Assembly (NCBI RefSeq): GCF_019802255.1
Contig: NZ_JAHYSS010000006.1
Span: 540,821-604,820, forward strand
Source of the DNA: Pedobacter polysacchareus
Lineage (GTDB): Bacteria > Bacteroidota > Bacteroidia > Sphingobacteriales > Sphingobacteriaceae
Direction of reading: 5' to 3'
Length of the DNA: 64,000 nt
The translations under genes were made by a program, and so were the position numbers. The notes beneath the pieces were generated by a model. The model did not search any database. It was not told where the DNA came from and saw nothing but the letters and a program-made list of their open reading frames with translations. This document shows, piece after piece, positions 26,701 to 34,653 of the stretch (position 1 is the stretch's first letter; the number at the start of each line of letters is the position of its first letter).

Positions 26701-27160
26701 AAATGGCATCACAGCGTACAAAATACTTACTGGTATTTTTTAACCTTAACACATTTTCTCCGGCATCAAGATCCGCGCGGCCTACTTTTTCCCAGGCATA
26801 ACCTTCTCCGATATGATGGCCGGATTCCTGGCTCATGTCCTGTTCATTTACCGATAAAAGAAATCTTCTCGTTCCCGGCTTTTGGTCTGCATAGGCTCTG
26901 GATCTGGTCCAGATGAAAAAGCTGCCTTTTGTTTTTAGGCTGATCACAGTGAGTGCATCAGGAATCGACTCTTTCGAAGCCGCCGAATATAAGGCACCTT
27001 TTCCGGAGACATTTGTTCCTGCTTCTTTACTAAATACCCAGCCTGCAGGAAACTGGAAGTCTTCAACTTCAATAAAATAAGTATTTTGCCCATATATTTT
27101 ACCAGAGGCAAAGACACAGCAGCTGAATACCAAACACAATATTATCTTTTTCAATAGCAT
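23726..27160 (-). CDS. Large secreted carbohydrate-active protein with N-terminal binding module; family unassigned
   Basis: 1144 residues with a signal peptide (cleavage near KIYGQ). Residues about 27-165 look like a CBM-type beta-sandwich (EVEDFQFPAGW, then DLDAGENVLRLKN). A second beta-rich region runs to about 480. A helical (alpha/alpha)-type domain follows (about 490-930), rich in aromatic clusters such as TSFYPYWWDLMDLYEL, and then a C-terminal beta domain. It is a distant paralog of the next gene upstream: both carry an I(T/S)FP(W/R)G stretch, a (V/I)YGxxxG segment, and a late YxTxLNxDxRxxLVLLN-like part. The fold is shared by several lyase, hydrolase and epimerase families, and no catalytic motif lets me choose. 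It overlaps the upstream gene by 10 bases. Confidence 0.6.
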   Translation of the reverse strand: MLLKKIILCLVFSCCVFASGKIYGQNTYFIEVEDFQFPAGWVFSKEAGTNVSGKGALYSAASKESIPDALTVISLKTKGSFFIWTRSRAYADQKPGTRRFLLSVNEQDMSQESGHHIGEGYAWEKVGRADLDAGENVLRLKNTSKYFVRCDAILLTTEEAFNPNKESIALAGYALKPSLVKERPAVLPISEPIAFTKKANTLASLSNDKLKLSFEEVINDKTGKQQIAATTAIFQDKRWTTLKAQVEEHRIFLLTAKKAKVEFGAYFTSWKNAQSLTEFVVKGKTYHPMDQNAAKNPFLAGELSACLPSAVKQVSPEELWVTYLTDKGQEVKGVWKLKPGASHYELSLTYVAKDAGYYSFVLSAFQDVSEQEVKNVQLPPMFNYKRLPAERIMVPGAMTPQPLAIVELGQNNKQLSFFVTGSLNDFPLDWGKDNTSRIGFSLKNAFNKVQPVAFAPVLGLDDSKLLAGQPLKRTFNLGAVPDNWNGALEYISNAIYQVKDYRAQDSSSLTNAAFNMIDLIKNDDASGWNPELKGFYDIEADPKIAPTVAQSAPLAVISAAIMGRDEALYLSRALPTIEYTLSRSAFRWAKAAGAPYNLKEESLVLDPYKNVQFNTAYFDALNQLLEQKNPWLVQVGMPDQQPRKLSGYSVNLPAWTQELAAYRLTKDNQWLDKAVLHAKEFVQKEVYGQKTQLLTAQPFYNTSFYPYWWDLMDLYELNKDKVFLEAAKYSSFFTMAGIRSYPFVQNKPQLIHEGGNYEGNTNLWWKDGKKFRLGFPRIPGDITEKEVPESLISPVGLGLEQPITFFLPNKNVRHIFMSTWAPHLLRLSAESNKDIFEIYARNSIIGRFSNYPGYYATGFTDLTYRADYPYKGPDVNSIYYHHISPHLAFTLDFLVTEAIQRSKGNITFPWGKQEGFVWFNNRIYGAGKGTIFDDNRVKLWLKKGLVTIDNPAINYITGISDDRFWLVLLNEAPQEQQLEIGLDLDQLSVKNTGVKFYNGAAAKPENIALTGKKMKAVIAGKGLRAYSFPLAKPIAEKVIPPVKNGMQEINIGAPWGKLHAFRIRSPFGWDSIYAYLSTAPLAGAEAEMELNEDSASIVKRVGYPFEWSFSRIDPEKPASISLKLKSKGSKEVLQVEVLFGNNDK

Positions 27161-29754
27161 AGTTCTATTACTTTTAAGCTAAAGGGGGCCAGTTCAATGT
27201 TTAGGGAATTGGAATTGCCGGACAGTAAGCTGCGCTTACCATCTTTATCGATCAGCGCAAGTTGTTTTGATACCGCCACTGAATGACCTGGAATTTTTCT
27301 GGGGTTAAGCTGTACCTGTGTGTTCAGCTTTTGATCTGAATTGTTCATGAGTACCACAAAACACTTACGTTGATCAGCATTCAATGCCGTTACATACTCC
27401 AGGTATGGACTTTCGGCCTTAACTAGTCCTTGTTCTAAAATTAAGGAAGCAGCTGTACCATACACTTTGCCTGCTGCAAAGCCATAAGTTTGATGCGGAC
27501 CAACTTTAGGCGTAATAAAACCTCGTGGAAATGAAATCTGTCCCTCTGAGCGAAGGTCTGCTTCTGAAATCAAGTAATCCATGATCCAGCCAATCTGCCA
27601 CCAGGCATGGTGAGGAAATGGGCCTGCTCCTTTATCCATTGCATCCCAATAATAAGAAGCAACGCCTGTTTTTTGATCTACAAAAGCATCTCTGCCCCAT
27701 GCTGCAGCCCTGGACATCGTTAGAAACAGGGAGTCTTTGGTGATGGAGAACATCCGGAGGAACATTCCCGCGTGGCTAGCCAGTAGAATTGGTCCATGGT
27801 GGTTTGCAGATCCAAGTATCCCGCCATGCTCAAAACTTAATCCGGCCTGACTGATTTCCCAATCTGCTCTTTTCACTCCATTGACCAGTTTTTCCTGTGC
27901 AGAAGGAATGGGATGTGTGTAGACAGATGCGGTATAAATTTTAGCCGCAGCGATTGCGGCATTTTGATATTTCGGGTCTTTAGTGACTTCGTAAAGATCT
28001 AATAAGGCTTGTACGCTCTGTGCCGTTGCAAAATCAGGTGCGAACCTGGTGTCACCGCAAACACCGATAAATGCGCCATTATTGATCGCCTGTGCGATGT
28101 ACCAATCGGCCCCTTTTTTGGCCGCATGTAGATACTTTTCATCTCCTAATAATTTGTAAGCGATGAACAAGCCATAAAATGTAGGCCTTAGGTCTAAAAT
28201 ATCTTTAAACATGGCCTCATTTGTTTTATTGTCGTAAGCCACTTCCCAGCTTCCATCAGGTTTCATCCAGGACCATAATTTCTCAGCGGCTAGTTTTAAT
28301 TCCGCACGCAATTTCGCATCATCAGGGCTGAACAAGAGCATGTTTCCAATGTCCATCATCAGGTAATAGGTGCTCCCGATAGGTTCTGTATATGGCCCCC
28401 ACTCTTCTGTAAATTTCTTACTGTTTTGTAAGAAATATTGTCCTTCGGAAGCGCCATAGAAGAAATCTTTTTCGGAATGCTGCTGTGCGATTTTGAAGTT
28501 TCGGGCATAAGGAAGGCGGTTATTGATCAGCTTTTGATTACTGGTTAACTTCGCGAGCATCCACATCGCTCCATAATCTGAATTTTTGATTGCATCTTTT
28601 TCGGAGCCATATACTCCACCCAGGTATTTCTGTGCACCGATCTCCATATTTTTATAGGGAGACAGTTGCCACATAGAAAGGCTATCGTCAGTCACATATT
28701 TTGTCATTTTAAATACGCGATCCGTAAGGGAAGTTGCTGTCTTTTTCAGCGCCAGCACCTCTTTAAACTGATATATGTCATTCGCAGCATGTTTCATAAC
28801 TGTAAACCAATCCTCCGCCATGATGGTATAGCGGAAAGAAAAGCTGACTGATTCATTTTTTGCCAGATAAGAATTGGCTTGTCCCAGCACCGGGTGATAT
28901 ACGGTTGGCATCATATTGCCCTTTCTGTTCAATACTGACAACCCAAGGTTCCAGGTTCCTTGCGTTTTGGTATCAGATGCCCAGGGATCTCGTCCTGTCC
29001 CTGGCTCTGGAATAACCGCTAAGGTGATGTTTTGACTGTTTTGAACTAAAGGTGAAAGGGTGGATGCGGTGCGCTCCCTCACCATCACTGGCACATCCGG
29101 AATCCCCTGCCCATAGGCATAAGCATTAACGAAATTGGCATTTAATTGATTCCCTTGAAAGACGCCTGGAACGGTTGCCCATTTGAAATTGTTTTTATCA
29201 AACAAGGCCAGTTCTGGTGAAGCAATCGAATAATACCCTGGTTTTTTCGCTGTTAATTTCAGCGTCACTTTCAGGTCGTTTGGATGCTGTGCATCAAACT
29301 CCCAGGAAGAGCTGAGGGAGAACTGATCAAGTTCCTTCTGAAATATCAGTTGATCAGGGGTTTCTTTTTTCCTATCGGGATAAAAACCAAAGGCTTTTCC
29401 GGCTTTATTCATTTGGACCAAAGATGTGCCTTGCTTCCATATTGGTATGATGTAACGGTAAATAGATTCCGGAAAATCAAGCCCCTTATCTGTACCTCTG
29501 CTCTCCTGTAGAGATGAGCTATCCGCAGCATACAGGACAGAAAACTCCCCGGATGGTTTTGCTGACAGCTTTATCCATGATCCTTTATTGAGGACTGATA
29601 TCTTATTCAGGTGATATCCTTTCGCCGAATTTACCCATTCTAAATTCAACTGTCCATTGGCCATGGAAGGCCCTTTAGACATTGATGGTACTTTAGACTG
29701 TGCGAAAACGAAATATGGGAAAAGACATATCAGTCCTATTAATCTACCAACCAT
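27151..29754 (-). CDS. Secreted (alpha/alpha)-fold carbohydrate-active protein, paralog of its neighbour; family unassigned
   Basis: 867 residues with a signal peptide (cleavage after FVFAQS). An N-terminal beta-sandwich (about 30-330) leads into a helical toroid (about 340-740) with repeated aromatic helices: WMLAKL, YYLMMDIGNML, TFYGLFIAYKLLGDEKYLHAA, FEHGGILGSANHHG and FPHHAWWQIGWIMDYL. The C-terminal beta domain aligns in outline with the downstream 1144-residue protein. The closely spaced histidines in SANHHG and PFPHHAWW are candidate active-site residues. It overlaps the SusD gene by 11 bases and the downstream paralog by 10 bases, so all three are tightly coupled. Possible activities are a polysaccharide lyase, an unsaturated-glycoside hydrolase or an epimerase. 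Confidence 0.6.
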   Translation of the reverse strand: MVGRLIGLICLFPYFVFAQSKVPSMSKGPSMANGQLNLEWVNSAKGYHLNKISVLNKGSWIKLSAKPSGEFSVLYAADSSSLQESRGTDKGLDFPESIYRYIIPIWKQGTSLVQMNKAGKAFGFYPDRKKETPDQLIFQKELDQFSLSSSWEFDAQHPNDLKVTLKLTAKKPGYYSIASPELALFDKNNFKWATVPGVFQGNQLNANFVNAYAYGQGIPDVPVMVRERTASTLSPLVQNSQNITLAVIPEPGTGRDPWASDTKTQGTWNLGLSVLNRKGNMMPTVYHPVLGQANSYLAKNESVSFSFRYTIMAEDWFTVMKHAANDIYQFKEVLALKKTATSLTDRVFKMTKYVTDDSLSMWQLSPYKNMEIGAQKYLGGVYGSEKDAIKNSDYGAMWMLAKLTSNQKLINNRLPYARNFKIAQQHSEKDFFYGASEGQYFLQNSKKFTEEWGPYTEPIGSTYYLMMDIGNMLLFSPDDAKLRAELKLAAEKLWSWMKPDGSWEVAYDNKTNEAMFKDILDLRPTFYGLFIAYKLLGDEKYLHAAKKGADWYIAQAINNGAFIGVCGDTRFAPDFATAQSVQALLDLYEVTKDPKYQNAAIAAAKIYTASVYTHPIPSAQEKLVNGVKRADWEISQAGLSFEHGGILGSANHHGPILLASHAGMFLRMFSITKDSLFLTMSRAAAWGRDAFVDQKTGVASYYWDAMDKGAGPFPHHAWWQIGWIMDYLISEADLRSEGQISFPRGFITPKVGPHQTYGFAAGKVYGTAASLILEQGLVKAESPYLEYVTALNADQRKCFVVLMNNSDQKLNTQVQLNPRKIPGHSVAVSKQLALIDKDGKRSLLSGNSNSLNIELAPFSLKVIELCY

Positions 29755-31309
29755 TATTTTGTTTTATAAGTTTATTCACGGTTAATTCTGTTGTAGGTAT
29801 TGGGAAGAACACATCTCTATCCGTCGTGTTGTTGCCAGCATTCGCTGCATATTTATAGGTGGAAGGTGCTGTTGCCGTAATGTTTTTACCTAAGTCATTC
29901 ATCGTTTTTACATAAATATCCCAGCGGATCAGGTCGTGTTTGCGGATTCCTTCGAAACACAATTCCCTTGCGCGTTCATCTTGCAGCGTTGCTAAGAACT
30001 GGGTTTTACCTAAACCTGCTGGAATATCGCAAATGGCATTTGCAGTGCCCAGTGGTTTATTAAAGGCCCTTCTTCTCACTTTATTGATCGCATCGTAAGC
30101 GGCTGGTGTTGGTCCTCCATTAACTTCATTTTCAGCCTCTGCTTTCATCAATAAGACATCTGAATACCGGATCACCGGAAAATTAGTGGAGGTAAAACTC
30201 CTTGCTTTGGATCCGTTTTCGTACTCTCTTCTCCATTTTCCAGGGTTTCGGTCGTAAATTTGTTTATCGGTAAAATTAGACTTTAGGGTACTGCCGGCAG
30301 TCGTTACAAAGCGATATGGCGCGATGCTCCAGTTTCTCCTCGCGGTATCTGCGGTACCAAAAAGCTCATACAGTTTAGCGGTGATCTTCATCGCGCCTCC
30401 GGAATAACCGATGGCCTCACTTGGACATTCAATTCCGTTTTCAACGCCCATGGATCCGGCAAGGTCTACCGTTCCTACTTTATTGCCATACATGCCAATT
30501 TCCCAGATACATTCTTTCTTTTCATTGATGTCCTGAGTATGGTTGATAAAAATCTGTTTGTAATTCGGGTTAAGCGCGTGTTTGTTCGATAAGATCACCT
30601 TATCTGCGTATTCCAAAGCATCTTTATAGCGGGCTACATCCTTTAAAGGTGCGCCTGCCATCTTTAGAAAAACCCTTGCCAATATCGCCTGCACCCCAGT
30701 TTTGGAGATGCGCTCATTGTAAGAGAAGTAGTCAATATCGTTCACCAGTTTTTCTGCCTCCTGCATGTCCTTTACGATTGAAGCATATACTTCTGGTAGA
30801 GGGGCACGTGGCAGATAAGGATCATTTGGCGATTTGGTGGAACTCAATTTCAAAGGAACGGGACCAAAAAGATCTGCGAGCAGGTAATAGTAATAACCAC
30901 GTAAAAACAAGGTTTCTCCTTTGATGGCATCGCGCTGCGTTTTATCCATATTCACCTGATCTACCTGTTCCAACAACAAGTTTGCACGGTTCACACCTTC
31001 ATATAGTACTTCCCAAAGCCTTCCTATATCCAGATGGCTGGCATCCATCACCATGACACGGATGTTGTTGATTGAAATTCCTTTAAAAAACGCTTCATCA
31101 CTCACTACAAAATAGCTGAATAATCCACGGCCATACACGCGTCCATTAGGGTCAATCAATCTATTATATACTCCATTCAGGCCGTTTTTCAGGTCTTCTT
31201 CTGTGTTAAAATAAGTATCTGGCGTTACAAAATCAGGATCTTTATTCAACAGTTTGGAGCAGGAAAGCATCATGATGCCCATCAGCAGTATTAATATTTT
31301 CGTTTTCAT
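29744..31309 (-). CDS. SusD/RagB-family glycan-binding lipoprotein
   Basis: 521 residues, full length. Signal peptide with lipobox MMLSC (Cys17) and the usual KLLNKDPDFVTPDTYFNTEEDL start; SusD landmarks YEGVNRANLLLEQ, GETLFLRGYYYYLLADLFGPVPL and a C-terminal RARELCFEGIRKHDLIRW follow. It lies 48 bases downstream of its SusC partner and overlaps the next gene by 11 bases. It sits on the outer surface and captures the polysaccharide of the second utilisation locus. Confidence 0.95.
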   Translation of the reverse strand: MKTKILILLMGIMMLSCSKLLNKDPDFVTPDTYFNTEEDLKNGLNGVYNRLIDPNGRVYGRGLFSYFVVSDEAFFKGISINNIRVMVMDASHLDIGRLWEVLYEGVNRANLLLEQVDQVNMDKTQRDAIKGETLFLRGYYYYLLADLFGPVPLKLSSTKSPNDPYLPRAPLPEVYASIVKDMQEAEKLVNDIDYFSYNERISKTGVQAILARVFLKMAGAPLKDVARYKDALEYADKVILSNKHALNPNYKQIFINHTQDINEKKECIWEIGMYGNKVGTVDLAGSMGVENGIECPSEAIGYSGGAMKITAKLYELFGTADTARRNWSIAPYRFVTTAGSTLKSNFTDKQIYDRNPGKWRREYENGSKARSFTSTNFPVIRYSDVLLMKAEAENEVNGGPTPAAYDAINKVRRRAFNKPLGTANAICDIPAGLGKTQFLATLQDERARELCFEGIRKHDLIRWDIYVKTMNDLGKNITATAPSTYKYAANAGNNTTDRDVFFPIPTTELTVNKLIKQNNGW

Positions 31310-31357
31310 ACCTCTATGTTTTTTTAGGATAGTTCATTCCTATCACTGATTAAAGAT

Positions 31358-34300
31358 TTAAAAATTAGCATTCAATCCGATCGCGATTGTCCGCGGTCTC
31401 GGATATGGCGACCAGTCAAATCCAGGAGTCAAGGCCGTATGTCTGGTTGACACCTCTGGATCCAAACCGGAATATTTGGTCCAGGTGATCAGATTTTGAG
31501 CGGACAGGGAGAACCTCAGACTTTTCATTTTCAAGGTCTTTAACACTGAAGCAGGTAACCTGTAGCCAATAGACACCGTTTTTAATCGGATGTAAGAGCC
31601 ATCTTCGATGGTACGCGAAGAATAATAAGCAGGGCCTTGTCCACCGATCCGGTATAAATCATTGGTTTGATTTTCAGGGGTCCATCTGTTCGCAAAAGAG
31701 GCAAACATATTCAAGAGGTTTCTTTGTGTAGGATCTCCACCTTCAAACTCTATACGGTTGGCATTTAAGATGTCATTGCCATAGCTCCATTGAAAGAAAA
31801 TATTCAGGTCGAAATTACCATAGCTGAAATCGTTGCTAAAGCCACCGATATGAACTGGGTTAGGATCTCCAATCACCGTACGGTCGTTGTCGTCGATCTG
31901 GCCGTCATTATTCAGGTCTTTAAATTTGATATCGCCAGGAAGGATATTGGCACGCGGATTTCCATTGTTCGGTACATTGGCTTTCAATACATAAGTACCA
32001 TTTGGCTGCACATCAAAATCGCTATACTGGTATACCCCATCGAACCTCATCCCATAAAACTGGGCAATAGGTTTTCCAGGAACGGCGATATACGGGAAAG
32101 CATTGTTAAAATTTCCCCAGGTTACCCTCGAAAGCAGGTTTGGTTCATCGTCGTTCAGTGCCAGCACTTTGTTTCGGTTAAATGCGATGTTGAAATTGGA
32201 ATTCCAGGAGAACATTTTCCCTTTAATATTATTTGTATTGATGCTCAGCTCGATGCCACTATTGGATACTTTTCCTACATTTTTAAATGCGGTTAAGAAA
32301 CCCATACTTGGTGGCAGGGTGGCATTCAGCAGGAGGTCACGTGTTTTCTTGTGGTAATAATCCGCTGTTACTGCAACTCTGTTTTTAAAGAAACTCAGGT
32401 CGAGCCCAATATTAGACTGTACGGTAGTTTCCCATTTCAATTTTGTATTTCCAAGATTTACTGGTACGATTCCTTTCCCCGGAACATTTCCAGTTGAATA
32501 TCCGGATGAGGGCAACATTTTCAAGGCAGTAAGGGCGGCATAGTCATCCACACGGTTGTTGCCGGTATGTCCATACCCTATTCTCAATTTCCCATCACTT
32601 AAAAAGCGGAGTTCTTTCATAAATGATTCGTCGCTGAAGCGCCATGCAAAGGCTCCGGAAGGGAAAGATGCCCATCTGTTGTCTTTAGGAAATCTTGACG
32701 ATCCATCCGTACGGAAGGAAACGGTGATGAGATATTTTGATTTATAATTGTAATCTATTCTTCCCAGATAGGATAGCAAACCGTTCCTTAGGTCTGAAGT
32801 TGGTGCGACTATAATCTGGCCCTCACCTATTCCTTTCATACCCAAGGACTCATTAGGAATTTGAATAGAAGAAAAACCATTTGAGTAACTTCTAACGTCC
32901 TGCATGGTTAAGCCAGCAAGTACTTTTAAGGAATGTCCTCCTTTAAATTTGGTCTGATAGGTCAGCGTATTTTCATTCAAAAAGTTGGTGTTATCGATAT
33001 TATTTACCGCCCCATTCACCTTGTTATTGTTGTTTGGATTTCCAAGGCGGGAGGATGAATTATTGAAAATTTCCTGTCTGATGTTTGCCTTGTTCATTCC
33101 TCCGGTAATTCGCAGGGAAAGGTTTTTCAATACTTTATAATCTAAATAGGAATTGATTGCCAATGTACTATTGAAGACTGGCTTATATTCGTTTTGTGCC
33201 GCCAGTCGCGGGTTGATCCGGTAATCAGCAGTCATGTTCAAATCCGGATCATACAGCTCATCGATCATATTGTCGTCGAAATCAACATTTCCGGTTACCG
33301 GACGGTATCCCCAGGCGCTGTACATTAAACTGGCAGTAGGACTGGTTTGTGATTCGGCGACTACTGTTCCAAATTTCTTTGAGGATACATAGTTGAGGTT
33401 TACGCCGACTTTCAGTTTTTTATTGATGTTCTGATCCAGTACAATACGTCCTTGATACCGTTTAAAACCGCTATTAATAATAATTCCCGGTTGGTCTAAC
33501 AGTGATCCGGAGATTGCATATCTAGTTTGCTCAGTTCCTCCGCGCAGAGAAAGGCTATGGTTCTGCACATAGGCGTTTCGGAAAATTTCGTCCTGCCAGT
33601 TTATGCCTTTGCGATCCCTATAGCTTTCCAGCGTTTGCCCGTCTTTAAGATAGATAGGGCCATAGAGATCAGGGTTTAATTCCAGCTGGTATTTCACAAA
33701 CTCATAAGGGCTCAATACCTCTTGTTTTTTGATGATAGAATTCATGCCTGCCCAGCCATCATAATTGATTTGCGGCGCGCCGACTTTCCCTTTTTTTGTA
33801 GTGATCAATACGACTCCATTTGCACCACGGGCGCCATATATGGCAGTTGCAGAAGCATCTTTCAATACTTCAATGGACTCAATTTCTTCATTATTGATGC
33901 TATTCGCTGCTGAAGCTTCCATCGGAAAACCATCAATTACGTATAAAGGTGCATTATCCTGTGTCACAGAATTGGCTCCCCTAACGATGATATTCAGTTC
34001 ATTTCCTGGCTGGCCATCAGTTGAAGAAACCTGAACTCCGGCAACTCTACCTGCTAAAGCCTCGGTAAAAGTCCCCACAGGTGCTTTGCTCATGTCTTTG
34101 ATATTGGCTGAACCGACAGAGCCGGTCAGGTCGCCCTTAGTGGTGCTCCCGTATCCAATCACAATCACTTCATTCAATCCTTTAAGATCTTCCTCCAGCT
34201 TCACATTGTAGATACTTCCTGCGGCCAGGGGCAGCTCCTTTGTCAGGAAGCCGATATAGGAGAATACCAGCGTTCCTTTCCCTCCGGGAACGTTAATCTT

Positions 34301-34510
34301 ATAGCTACCTTCAGTACCGGAGGAAACTACTGTTTTTGTCTCTTTTAACTGGACGCTAACACCGATAAGCGGTTTTCCTTCGGCATCGGATACTTTTCCG
34401 GTAATCAATTTGACCGGTAAACTTGACTGTCCGTAGAGCAATTGCTGGGACATACAGAGGACTATGGATAGCAATAGCCATGTTCCAAAAATCGGGTAAA
34501 TTTTTCTCAT
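31358..34510 (-). CDS. SusC/RagA-family TonB-dependent outer-membrane transporter
   Basis: 1050 residues, full length. Signal peptide (cleavage near LLYGQ), regulatory beta-domain (about 35-110), TonB-box region NEVIVIGYG (113-121), plug with EVLKDASATAIYGARGANGVVLITT, then the barrel ending AIGLNANF. It imports the oligosaccharides bound by the SusD partner. A 143-base gap separates it from the FAD oxidoreductase gene upstream, so the SusCD block may have its own promoter as well as read-through from there. Clearly diverged from the SusC at 929-3988, in keeping with a different substrate. Confidence 0.96.
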   Translation of the reverse strand: MRKIYPIFGTWLLLSIVLCMSQQLLYGQSSLPVKLITGKVSDAEGKPLIGVSVQLKETKTVVSSGTEGSYKINVPGGKGTLVFSYIGFLTKELPLAAGSIYNVKLEEDLKGLNEVIVIGYGSTTKGDLTGSVGSANIKDMSKAPVGTFTEALAGRVAGVQVSSTDGQPGNELNIIVRGANSVTQDNAPLYVIDGFPMEASAANSINNEEIESIEVLKDASATAIYGARGANGVVLITTKKGKVGAPQINYDGWAGMNSIIKKQEVLSPYEFVKYQLELNPDLYGPIYLKDGQTLESYRDRKGINWQDEIFRNAYVQNHSLSLRGGTEQTRYAISGSLLDQPGIIINSGFKRYQGRIVLDQNINKKLKVGVNLNYVSSKKFGTVVAESQTSPTASLMYSAWGYRPVTGNVDFDDNMIDELYDPDLNMTADYRINPRLAAQNEYKPVFNSTLAINSYLDYKVLKNLSLRITGGMNKANIRQEIFNNSSSRLGNPNNNNKVNGAVNNIDNTNFLNENTLTYQTKFKGGHSLKVLAGLTMQDVRSYSNGFSSIQIPNESLGMKGIGEGQIIVAPTSDLRNGLLSYLGRIDYNYKSKYLITVSFRTDGSSRFPKDNRWASFPSGAFAWRFSDESFMKELRFLSDGKLRIGYGHTGNNRVDDYAALTALKMLPSSGYSTGNVPGKGIVPVNLGNTKLKWETTVQSNIGLDLSFFKNRVAVTADYYHKKTRDLLLNATLPPSMGFLTAFKNVGKVSNSGIELSINTNNIKGKMFSWNSNFNIAFNRNKVLALNDDEPNLLSRVTWGNFNNAFPYIAVPGKPIAQFYGMRFDGVYQYSDFDVQPNGTYVLKANVPNNGNPRANILPGDIKFKDLNNDGQIDDNDRTVIGDPNPVHIGGFSNDFSYGNFDLNIFFQWSYGNDILNANRIEFEGGDPTQRNLLNMFASFANRWTPENQTNDLYRIGGQGPAYYSSRTIEDGSYIRLKTVSIGYRLPASVLKTLKMKSLRFSLSAQNLITWTKYSGLDPEVSTRHTALTPGFDWSPYPRPRTIAIGLNANF

Positions 34511-34653
34511 GCAATAGTTTATATTTGGTTATTTGGTTCAGGATCATTAGATCCAGGGTTTTATCTTCCCCGGATCTTGTGGCGGTTTGTGCCGAAAATA
34601 GCAAAACAAGGTTACCTAAATGATAACAAATGCGTTGCTTTGGTTAATAAAAC

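Noticed and set aside
31790..32296. Open frame of 168 codons antisense to the second SusC gene
   Set aside because: It mirrors the composition of the SusC codons and shows no domain, signal peptide or promoter.
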